A DNA stretch of 9,584 nt from Coriobacteriia bacterium (GCA_009781525.1 WQXZ01000060.1:1-9584), one strand, 5' to 3'; counted from the first letter of the stretch, positions 1 through 5,115 are shown. Numbers and translations are program-made. The notes: generated by a model not told the origin, from the sequence alone.

Positions 1-88
1 CAAAAAACCCAAGAAAGTGGCGATTATTACCACAAGCTGAGCAACGAGTTATGAAACAAGTTTTCTCAAGCTTTTTCAAACCTTTCAT
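1..88 (-). CDS. possible small CxxC-type ORF, 5' part only
   Basis: An open frame on the minus strand begins with ATG at 88 and stays open to the left edge (29 codons seen). It lies 52 nt downstream of the hppA stop. The visible residues are basic and carry three cysteines at 11, 16 and 19 (CFITRCSACG), which resembles half of a zinc ribbon. An in-frame TGA sits two codons before the ATG, so the start cannot be further upstream. The Shine-Dalgarno is poor: only a GGAAGAG-like stretch lies 9-15 nt upstream. An inverted repeat (35-44 with 88-97) could fold over the start. No function is assigned. It may equally be untranslated sequence downstream of hppA. Confidence 0.3.
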   Translation of the reverse strand, partial: MKGLKKLEKTCFITRCSACGNNRHFLGFF

Positions 89-97
89 TGCTCAGCT
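35..97. repeat. 10-bp perfect inverted repeat, 43-nt loop
   Basis: AGCTGAGCAA at 35-44 is the exact reverse complement of TTGCTCAGCT at 88-97. In minus-strand RNA the arm at 88-97 covers the bases just before, and the first base of, the candidate ATG at 88. The hairpin could therefore mask translation initiation of the left-edge ORF. No U-tract follows, so it is not an intrinsic terminator. Confidence 0.6.
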
Positions 98-108
98 CTT
101 CCAGTTCC

Positions 109-124
109 CAGCAGCCACCTGCTG
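109..124. repeat. short hairpin after hppA
   Basis: CAGCAG and CTGCTG flank a CCAC loop, giving a perfect 6-bp stem 17 nt past the hppA stop codon. There is no T-run on either side. It is at best a transcript-stabilising or Rho-assisted 3' end, not a clear intrinsic terminator. Confidence 0.35.
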
Positions 125-140
125 CACCCCTGGCGCTCCC

Positions 141-2240
141 CTAAAACAGCGAGAACGCAGCAATGAAACCAGAGAACGCGATCGAAACAGTCGTGACCAG
201 TTTAATCAGAATGTTCAAGCTTGGTCCGGAGGTGTCTTTGAATGGGTCTCCGACCGTGTCACCTATTACGGCAGCCTTGTGGCATTCGCTACCATTGCCG
301 CCGAATGCGCCCCCCTCGATATATTTTTTGGAGTTATCCCAAGCACCACCGGCATTCGACATGAAAACCGCCATGGCAAAGCCGGTAACAGTTACTCCAC
401 CTAATAAGCCAACAACACCTTCTACGCCGACAACTAGTCCAGTGCTGATCGGCACGATGATCGATAGTAAGGAGGGCAGTATCATTTCCTTCAGTGCGCT
501 TCGCGTACAAAGATCAACACATGCTTCGTAGTCAGGCTCAGCAGTACCATCCATGATGCCAGCAATCTCTTTGAACTGGCGACGAACTTCAAGCACAATG
601 CTCTGAGCAGCTCTCTGAACAGAACGCATAGTCAGTGCTGAAAAAACATATACCAGCATGCAGCCGACAAACAAACCTATCAGCACAGATGGATTGATCA
701 GCGTCAAGTTCAACACATGGCTGACCTTGGCTTTTACAATATCCACATAAGAAACCAAAAGAGCCAATGCAGTCAGAGCGGCAGAGCCTATAGCGAAGCC
801 TTTACCGGTTGCAGCGGTTGTATTGCCCAGCGAATCCAAAGCGTCTGTTCGCTCGCGAACTTCTTCAGGAAGTCCGGCCATCTCAGCAATACCACCGGCG
901 TTGTCAGCAACAGGCCCATAAGCATCGGTTGCCAGTGTTATGCCCAGAGTCGAGAGCATACCAACAGAAGCAATACCGATTCCGTATAGCCCGCGACTGA
1001 AGAGCAATGTGTAGTTGGCAGCACTGGTGTCAAGCGATCCACCGGCGGCAAGAAAACTAACCAAGACCGATGCAGCAACAATCAGTATCGGTCCCAGAGT
1101 CGAGAACATACCCAGCGATATCCCACCAATCATCACGGTTGCAGCACCGGTTTCTGTTGCTTCAGCAAGCTCTCTGGTTGGCTTGTATGATTCGGATGTA
1201 TAGTGCTCCGTAACGTATGCGATCAGTACCCCACCAACCAGGCCGATGATAATCGAAATCCATATTCCGAACCATCTATCAGGCATTATCCAGTAAGCAA
1301 GTGGAGCAGCAGCCACAGCTGAAATCGCAGTGGCAGTATAGGTTCCGATTCGAAGTGTACGAAGCAATGCTGCCTGGTCTGCTTTCTCCTTGGTGCGAAT
1401 CATAAAAGATCCGACTACGGATGAAATAATTCCCAACACCGCAATGCAGACCGGTAGAAAAACTCCTTCCCAGCCATATCCTGCCGCAGTACCGATAGCA
1501 AATGTCGCAAGTATCGAGCCGATGTAGCTCTCATACAGATCGGCACCCATACCAGCAACATCACCGACATTGTCACCGACATTGTCGGCAATAACCGCCG
1601 GATTTCTCGGATCATCCTCAGGAATGCCAGCCTCTATCTTGCCAACAAGATCTGCTCCCACGTCTGCCGCCTTGGTAAAAATGCCCCCGCCAACCCGAGC
1701 GAAAAGAGCAAGAGCTGAAGCCCCCATACCAAACATCACCATATTCTGTGAAATTGTGACAGCATCGAAATGAAATACATACTTCAGTATATGAAACCAG
1801 ACCGAGATATCCAGCACACCAAGTCCGACAACAGTAAATCCCATCACAGCCCCAGACGAAAACGCCACGGATAGCCCCTTGTTCAAGCTCTCACTCGCAG
1901 CATTAGCAGTACGCGCGTTCGCACTGGTCGCAATGCGCATTCCGATGAACCCCGCAAACATGCTGTAACAGCCACCCGTGATAAAAGCCACCGGCATGAA
2001 CAGAGAAACATAACCGGTTATCGCCAGAACACCGAGGATGACAAACATGACAACGAAAAAGACCGACACTGTACGGTACTGTCGCCTCAGATAGGCATTT
2101 GCGCCTTGTCGGATGGCAGCAGCGATCTTCTTCATCTCATCACTACCTTCAGAAAAAGACATTACTCTTCGACTCTGATAGAAAGCAAACGCCAACGCAA
2201 TCAATGCCCCCGCGAATCCAATCCAAAAGTAGTTCTCCAT
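141..2240 (-). CDS. hppA: membrane-bound ion-translocating pyrophosphatase (HppA), K+-dependent type
   Basis: This 699-residue polytopic protein couples pyrophosphate hydrolysis to export of Na+ and/or H+ across the cytoplasmic membrane. The full family length and all catalytic motifs are present: FTKAADVGADLVGKIE (188-203), EDDPRNP..DNVGDNVGD (208-227), DNAGGIAEM (446-454), SNAGGAWDN (628-636) and GDTVGDPFKDTSGP (660-673), which supply the acidic and lysine residues of the Mg-PPi site. GNTTAATGKGF (472-482) has Ala at 476, where K+-independent enzymes carry Lys, so K+ dependence is expected. Glu237 in DLYESY sits where many Na+-pumping members have their gate glutamate; ion choice remains inferred. 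Many hydrophobic helices span the length. The start is set by AGGAG seven bases before ATG 2240. A leader of about 200 nt with an attenuator precedes the gene, and a tetR-type gene is divergent. Confidence 0.98.
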   Translation of the reverse strand: MENYFWIGFAGALIALAFAFYQSRRVMSFSEGSDEMKKIAAAIRQGANAYLRRQYRTVSVFFVVMFVILGVLAITGYVSLFMPVAFITGGCYSMFAGFIGMRIATSANARTANAASESLNKGLSVAFSSGAVMGFTVVGLGVLDISVWFHILKYVFHFDAVTISQNMVMFGMGASALALFARVGGGIFTKAADVGADLVGKIEAGIPEDDPRNPAVIADNVGDNVGDVAGMGADLYESYIGSILATFAIGTAAGYGWEGVFLPVCIAVLGIISSVVGSFMIRTKEKADQAALLRTLRIGTYTATAISAVAAAPLAYWIMPDRWFGIWISIIIGLVGGVLIAYVTEHYTSESYKPTRELAEATETGAATVMIGGISLGMFSTLGPILIVAASVLVSFLAAGGSLDTSAANYTLLFSRGLYGIGIASVGMLSTLGITLATDAYGPVADNAGGIAEMAGLPEEVRERTDALDSLGNTTAATGKGFAIGSAALTALALLVSYVDIVKAKVSHVLNLTLINPSVLIGLFVGCMLVYVFSALTMRSVQRAAQSIVLEVRRQFKEIAGIMDGTAEPDYEACVDLCTRSALKEMILPSLLSIIVPISTGLVVGVEGVVGLLGGVTVTGFAMAVFMSNAGGAWDNSKKYIEGGAFGGNGSECHKAAVIGDTVGDPFKDTSGPSLNILIKLVTTVSIAFSGFIAAFSLF

Positions 2241-2291
2241 TGGTTTACTCCTATGTTTACAAAAAACCTAGCATTCGGAGCTTTATGCCCC

Positions 2292-2322
2292 AAAAAACAA
2301 AAAAGCCGACAAAATGCCGGCT
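2292..2322 (-). terminator. intrinsic terminator in the hppA leader
   Basis: On the minus strand AGCCGGC (2322-2316) pairs with GTCGGCT (2310-2304) around an ATTTT loop, a 7-bp stem with one G-U pair. It is followed by five Ts, a G and six more Ts (2303-2292). It lies upstream of the hppA ribosome site, not after any gene, so it acts as a conditional stop: transcription must read through it to reach hppA. Its 5' arm overlaps an alternative hairpin (2318-2336), as in attenuators. Confidence 0.8.
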
Positions 2323-2380
2323 CTAGCCTAGAACCGCCACAAGGTTACGCACCCGTGGCGGCATTGTGCCCCTCAGGTGC
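2318..2380 (-). promoter_or_regulatory. attenuator / riboswitch-like switching region of hppA leader
   Basis: Reading the minus-strand RNA, four pairings compete. (a) GCCGCCAC (2362-2355) pairs with GTGGCGGT (2340-2333). (b) CGGTTCTA (2336-2329) pairs with TAGAGCCG (2325-2318) around a GGC loop, 8 bp including one G-U. (c) The terminator 5' arm (2322-2316) overlaps arm 2325-2318, so (b) is an antiterminator. (d) GCACCT (2380-2375) pairs with GGGTGC (2354-2349), which together with (a) makes an H-type pseudoknot with no gap between the stems. Stem (a) overlaps (b) at 2334-2336, so forming (a) favours termination. These are sequence complementarities; stabilities were not computed. No known riboswitch class was recognised. 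Confidence 0.6.
2323..2364 (-). CDS. candidate leader mini-ORF 2 (13 aa)
   Basis: ATG at 2364 opens the frame MPPRVRNLVAVLG, ending in TAG at 2325-2323. AGGGG lies four bases upstream (2373-2369), a good Shine-Dalgarno match. The frame runs through both arms of the first hairpin and ends inside the antiterminator's 3' arm, next to the terminator's 5' arm. A ribosome pausing at this stop would cover the terminator arm and allow read-through. The peptide itself resembles nothing known to the annotator. Such short frames arise by chance, so its reality rests on position and the ribosome site. Confidence 0.35.
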   Translation of the reverse strand: MPPRVRNLVAVLG

Positions 2381-2382
2381 AA

Positions 2383-2424
2383 TCAACTGTAATAGTAATA
2401 GGCGTATGTTTTAATAATACTCAT
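2383..2424 (-). CDS. candidate tyrosine-rich leader peptide (13 aa)
   Basis: ATG at 2424 encodes MSIIKTYAYYYYS followed by TGA. Five of 13 codons are tyrosine, four of them consecutive (TAT TAC TAT TAC). AGAGG lies six bases upstream (2435-2431). The predicted transcript start is about 12-14 nt before the ATG. Runs of one amino-acid codon just ahead of competing hairpins and a terminator are the hallmark of ribosome-mediated attenuation. The last Tyr codon (2391-2389) is far enough from the first hairpin arm (2362) that a stalled ribosome would cover only the GCACC arm at 2376-2380, so the mechanism is not the simple trp type. The tyrosine run may also be an accident of the TATTAC repeat. Confidence 0.45.
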   Translation of the reverse strand: MSIIKTYAYYYYS

Positions 2425-2443
2425 CAAAAACCTCTGACGCAGC

Positions 2444-2472
2444 AGGATACTTCTGTACCCGCATGTTGTCAA
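2444..2472 (-). promoter_or_regulatory. sigma70-type promoter for the hppA leader
   Basis: On the minus strand a perfect TTGACA (2472-2467) is followed after exactly 17 bp by TATCCT (2449-2444). An A-rich stretch sits just upstream of the -35 box. Transcription would begin near 2435-2438 and give an untranslated leader of about 195 nt before hppA. Confidence 0.75.
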
Positions 2473-2498
2473 GCACTTTTTTGAGTCATCATCATTTC

Positions 2499-2527
2499 TT
2501 GACAAACAATCGTTTGTTTGGTTGAAT
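2499..2527 (+). promoter_or_regulatory. promoter of the tetR-type gene
   Basis: TTGACA (2499-2504), a 17-bp spacer and TTGAAT (2522-2527, 4 of 6 to consensus) face the regulator gene. The -35 box is consensus. The spacer is almost filled by the palindrome at 2502-2517. The divergent hppA promoter lies about 30 bp to the left. Confidence 0.55.
2502..2517. promoter_or_regulatory. candidate TetR-family operator
   Basis: ACAAAC-AATC-GTTTGT is a perfect 6+6 inverted repeat spanning the end of the -35 box and the spacer of the regulator's promoter. TetR-family dimers typically bind palindromes of this size, and binding here would block RNA polymerase. Autorepression is therefore likely. The site is about 30 bp from the hppA -35 box, so effects on hppA are possible but less direct. 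Confidence 0.55.
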
Positions 2528-2569
2528 AACCTATGGTTGGTAGCATCACAAATATGAGGAGGGAGCATA

Positions 2570-3172
2570 ATGACAGACTCACAGCAAGCTATTTCTACAA
2601 GAGAGCGCATCTTGAAAGCTGCGGCACAACTATTTGCCAACAGCGGATACAACAAGGTCACAACCAGGCAAATTGCGAGTGCAATCGGAATCAACGCAGC
2701 ATCCATTTACTACCACTTCGCATCCAAAGAAGAGATTCTGATCAGCCTTTATGAGTACTACACAATCGAGCGAACAAAGGGCATGCCCGACCTGGGCAAG
2801 TTAATGAAAGCTGCTGAAATCGAGCCGCCCCGCGAAGTTATGATGCAAGCCTTCTTCTACTTCCCAGACGATATCCGCGAGTTCCTTGACCACATCATCG
2901 CCACAGCCGCCCGAGAAATCGGCGCAGACGATGCCAGCGAGCAATTCATCCGTGAAAACATCTTCAACCCGATTGCAAGCACTCTGATTCCCCTGATCGA
3001 GCGCATGGTCGAGCTCGACCGAATCGAGCCGCTGGACATCCCTACCTTCATCCAGGTTCTCACCTTCTATTGCTACAGCGCAGCGTCGCTCAACAACTCA
3101 GCTTTCAGAAACTCCCCACAAGCCTACGAGTCAGAGATATCCTTCCTGCTCTCCCTGATAATTCCGAAATAG
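2570..3172 (+). CDS. TetR/AcrR-family transcriptional regulator
   Basis: A 200-residue protein with the usual TetR layout. The N-terminal DNA-binding domain (about 9-56) ends in the helix-turn-helix TTRQIASAIGINAASIYYHF (31-50) and the typical SKEEIL (52-57). The C-terminal part is all-helical and variable, and is presumed to bind a ligand and dimerise. The effector cannot be read from the sequence. AGGAGGG at 2557-2563, six bases before ATG 2570, fixes the start. The gene is divergent from hppA and is followed by an inverted repeat, not by another co-directional gene, so its likely targets are itself and possibly hppA. The C-terminal ligand domain (residues 60-200) shows no family signature that names a drug or metabolite. 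Confidence 0.95.
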   Translation: MTDSQQAISTRERILKAAAQLFANSGYNKVTTRQIASAIGINAASIYYHFASKEEILISLYEYYTIERTKGMPDLGKLMKAAEIEPPREVMMQAFFYFPDDIREFLDHIIATAAREIGADDASEQFIRENIFNPIASTLIPLIERMVELDRIEPLDIPTFIQVLTFYCYSAASLNNSAFRNSPQAYESEISFLLSLIIPK

Positions 3173-3247
3173 AGGCTCAAAGAAAAACAAAGTACAAAAC
3201 ACTGTGGATAAAACCTCGCCATGCCTTTCCGGGCTATTTTGAGCCTC
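3172..3247. repeat. 10-bp inverted repeat after tetR, 56-nt loop with DnaA box
   Basis: GAGGCTCAAA (3172-3181) starts on the last base of the tetR-type stop codon and is perfectly complementary to TTTGAGCCTC (3238-3247). The loop holds TGTGGATAA (3203-3211), the reverse complement of the consensus DnaA box TTATCCACA. There is no T-run after the right arm, so a terminator role is uncertain. Confidence 0.55.
3203..3219 (+). repeat. 17-bp intergenic repeat with DnaA box, copy 1
   Basis: TGTGGATAAAACCTCGC occurs here and again, exactly, at 6739-6755. Its first nine bases are the reverse complement of a perfect DnaA box. This copy is between the two arms of the inverted repeat that follows the tetR-type gene. 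Confidence 0.8.
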
Positions 3248-3308
3248 GAAAGCAGCATTGTGCCAGACAAGCTTTAAAGACTACATTGAATGGGTTGGGA
3301 ATCGGGAT

Positions 3309-3340
3309 ACCCTCCACTCCACTCCCCCACTCCACCTCCA
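3309..3340 (-). other. G-rich strand in the intergenic region
   Basis: The plus strand is almost pure C/T/A here, with repeated CCACT units and a run of five Cs. The minus strand therefore carries many GG steps, one GGGGG and one GGG, close enough for a mostly two-tier G-quadruplex. It abuts the left end of the palindromic element at 3342. A role is not evident. Confidence 0.4.
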
Positions 3341-3413
3341 TACGCTAGTACACTAGCTTTTGCACAGAATTTTCGGTTGGGCGACAGAGAGACTCGCAAT
3401 TTCTCACTGTTTT

Positions 3414-3447
3414 GTTGCAAATGCAACATATATGTTGCATTTGCAAC
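3414..3447. repeat. perfect 34-bp nested palindrome
   Basis: The stretch reads the same on both strands. Each half is itself an inverted repeat (GTTGCA-AA-TGCAAC and GTTGCA-TT-TGCAAC) joined by ATATAT. It can extrude as one long cruciform or two small hairpins. On the plus strand it is followed by GTG and five Ts (3451-3455), so it could also stop transcription coming from the tetR-type gene. Confidence 0.9.
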
Positions 3448-3455
3448 GTGTTTTT

Positions 3456-3480
3456 GTTAGGTTACGGCCTAATGCCTAAC
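3456..3480. repeat. second hairpin inside the 199-bp element
   Basis: GTTAGG (3456-3461) and CCTAAC (3475-3480) are complementary, with an inner TTA/TAA pair around CGGCC. Together with the 34-bp palindrome this makes most of the element self-complementary. Confidence 0.55.
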
Positions 3481-3540
3481 TAAATTTCAAAAATCTGTCT
3501 CCCAAGTGGAAATTCTGTGCAAAAGCTAGTGTACTAGCGT

Positions 3541-3652
3541 TGTGAAGAGGCTGGCAGCAAGCCGGGGAGCGGGCGGTACCCTCGGCTCGACCATCAGCAG
3601 CGAGCCGCGCGGGCTGCTGCTCGACCGTGCGGTCGGCGTGTCCGCGACCAGG
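3541..3652. other. GC-rich palindromic spacer after the PFL gene
   Basis: No gene was found. The base composition is far richer in GC than the adjacent element. It holds CGACCG-TG-CGGTCG (3622-3635), CAGCAG (3595-3600) facing CTGCTG (3614-3619), an inner AGCC/GGCT pair, and GCTCGACC twice. The palindrome at 3622-3635 lies 17 bp past the PFL stop. None is followed by a T-run, so a Rho-dependent 3' end is more likely than an intrinsic one. Confidence 0.4.
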
Positions 3653-5017
3653 CTAGTTCTTCAGGCTGCTCAAAGGCGCTGGAAACCTGCCGCCACGACG
3701 GGCAAAGACGGTGCCTGCATGCTGGTTCACTGCCATTACTGGTGCGCTGCCAAGCAGCCCACCGAATTCCAGCAGCTCCCCTGCTACCCTGCCGTAGGCA
3801 GGTATCAGGCGCACCGCTGTCGTCTTGTTATTGATTACCCCAATGGCCATCTCATCCGCTATGATACCGGCGATTGTCTCCACAGTTGTATCTCCTGGGA
3901 TAGCTACCATGTCTATTCCGACTGAGCATACCGATGTCATAGCCTCCAGTTTGTCCAAGGTCAGTGCTCCGGATTGGACGGCTCTGATCATGCCAGCGTC
4001 TTCGCTTACAGGAATAAAAGCGCCCGACAGACCGCCGACGGCAGAGGATGCCATGACGCCGCCCTTTTTGACAGCATCGTTTAAGAGGGCGAGGGCGGCA
4101 GTGGTTCCTGGTCCGCCGGTTGTGCCCACGCCAATAGCTTCGAGAATCATTGCCACGGAGTCACCTTCGGCTGGTGTCGGGGCAAGGGAGAGGTCAAGGA
4201 TGCCCATCTCTACCCCAAGGCGGCGGGAGGCCTCACGGGCTATCAGTTCGCCTGCGCGGGTGATTTTGAAGGCGGTTGCCTTGACTGCTTCGGCGATTGC
4301 TGTGATGTCCGCATCCTCGGGCATGTTAGCCAGTACAGCTCGCACGACGCCTGGCCCCGAAACACCGACGTTAACGACCGCCTCGGCTTCGCCTGAGCCA
4401 TGGAAGGCCCCAGCCATAAAGGGATTGTCTTCGACGGCGTTCGCGAATACCACCAGCTTGGCACAGCCGATCGAGTTCTGGTCGGCAGTCGCGTGAGCGG
4501 TTGCTAGAATCGTTTCTGCCATGGTCAGCACTGCGTCCATGTTAATACCTGCGCGGGTCGAGGCTATGTTGACGCTACTGCAAACCCGCTCGGTCGCTGC
4601 CAGGGCATCGGGAATCGACGCTATCAGCTTGGCGTCTGTGACGGAGATTCCCTTCTGCACCAGAGCTGAGAATCCTCCGACAAAGTCAACGCCGACCTCG
4701 CTTGCTGCGCGGTCAAGTGCAATGGCTACCGGTGTCAGGTCGGTTGCTTCAACCGCCGCGCAAACCTCGGCGATCGGCGTGACAGAAATGCGCTTGTTGG
4801 CAATCGGGATGCCATACTCCCGAGCCAGCTGGTCGGCTGTCGGCACCAACTGCTCAGCCGCTCTGACAAGGCGCTGATAGATTTTATCCGCAGTGCGATT
4901 TATATCTGTGTCGCTACAGTCTCTGATGGAGAGGCCGAGCGTGATGGTTCTGATATCCAGATTCTGCTGGGTTATCATCACCAGCGTTTCTGCGACTTCC
5001 TCAGGGGTTATCTGCAT
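3653..5017 (-). CDS. PFL family protein (DUF711 / UPF0210)
   Basis: A 454-residue soluble protein matching the full length of the UPF0210/DUF711 family, whose fold resembles pyruvate-formate lyase but whose reaction is not established. Recognisable family stretches are LGLSIRDC (27-34), GVDFVGGFSALVQKG (109-123), NAVEDNPFMAGAFHG (193-207), GLSGAFIPVSEDAGM (329-343) and the C-terminal RRGGRFPAPLSSLKN (440-454). No signal peptide or membrane helix is seen. AAAGGA at 5028-5023 sets the ATG at 5017. In many genomes this gene follows a small ACT-domain gene. Here no such partner is present and serS lies upstream on the same strand, 152 bp away across a repeat-rich spacer. Co-transcription with serS is possible because no clear intrinsic terminator lies between them. 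Confidence 0.93.
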   Translation of the reverse strand: MQITPEEVAETLVMITQQNLDIRTITLGLSIRDCSDTDINRTADKIYQRLVRAAEQLVPTADQLAREYGIPIANKRISVTPIAEVCAAVEATDLTPVAIALDRAASEVGVDFVGGFSALVQKGISVTDAKLIASIPDALAATERVCSSVNIASTRAGINMDAVLTMAETILATAHATADQNSIGCAKLVVFANAVEDNPFMAGAFHGSGEAEAVVNVGVSGPGVVRAVLANMPEDADITAIAEAVKATAFKITRAGELIAREASRRLGVEMGILDLSLAPTPAEGDSVAMILEAIGVGTTGGPGTTAALALLNDAVKKGGVMASSAVGGLSGAFIPVSEDAGMIRAVQSGALTLDKLEAMTSVCSVGIDMVAIPGDTTVETIAGIIADEMAIGVINNKTTAVRLIPAYGRVAGELLEFGGLLGSAPVMAVNQHAGTVFARRGGRFPAPLSSLKN

Positions 5018-5049
5018 TGTATTCCTTTCATGTCTGCGGCTGGTCGCCG

Positions 5050-5115
5050 TCTGGAGCCGCTCGCTCGCTTGCCTTCTGGAGCCGCTCGCTCGCTGCCGCT
5101 GCCGCTGCCGCTACC
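5050..5115. repeat. 25-bp tandem duplication and GCTGCC hexamer run
   Basis: TCTGGAGCCGCTCGCTCGCT occurs at 5050-5069 and again, identically, at 5075-5094, a 25-bp period. From 5092 the unit GCTGCC repeats three times and then GCTACC once. The tract lies between serS and the PFL gene, ends about 30 bp before the PFL start codon, and is likely to vary in copy number by slippage. Confidence 0.85.

Larger units (their letters stand above)
3342..3540. mobile_element. 199-bp MITE-like element with long terminal inverted repeats
   Basis: Both ends begin ACGCTAGTACACTAGC and continue TTTTGCACAGAATTT. The first 31 bases are identical in inverted orientation (3342-3372 and 3510-3540), and the match extends to 47 bases with four mismatches (3342-3388 against 3494-3540). 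Each end also contains its own palindrome, GCTAGT-2 nt-ACTAGC (3344-3357 and 3525-3538). A perfect 34-bp palindrome occupies the middle (3414-3447). No protein is encoded. It sits between two convergent genes. This fits a miniature inverted-repeat element moved by a transposase encoded elsewhere, but no target-site duplication is visible and no second copy is in the window. It could instead be a host-adapted REP-like or termination element. Confidence 0.65.

Noticed and set aside
51..404. 117-codon plus-strand ORF at the left edge
   Set aside because: Mostly antisense to hppA, no ribosome site, no recognisable domain.
2318..2440. T-box, fluoride or ZTP riboswitch upstream of hppA
   Set aside because: The T-box core (AGGGTGGNACCGCG) is absent; a partly similar GAACCGCCAC is on the wrong strand. 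The ZTP-like CCGCC...GGG string lacks the conserved upstream domain. Fluoride consensus bases were not found.
3234..3341. 35-residue minus-strand ORF beginning with an ATG at 3341
   Set aside because: No ribosome site upstream, low-complexity start encoded by the G-rich strand, and it begins exactly at the edge of the inverted-repeat element.
3342..3540. CRISPR array or attC-type cassette site
   Set aside because: Repeats are inverted, not direct and regularly spaced, and no cassette gene or integrase core sites are visible.
3542..3925. 127-codon plus-strand ORF
   Set aside because: Most of it is the antisense of the PFL gene; the rest is GC-rich palindromic spacer.
3825..4496. 223-codon plus-strand ORF
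   Set aside because: Entirely antisense to the well-supported PFL gene, with Ser/Ala/Thr-rich content typical of a shadow frame.
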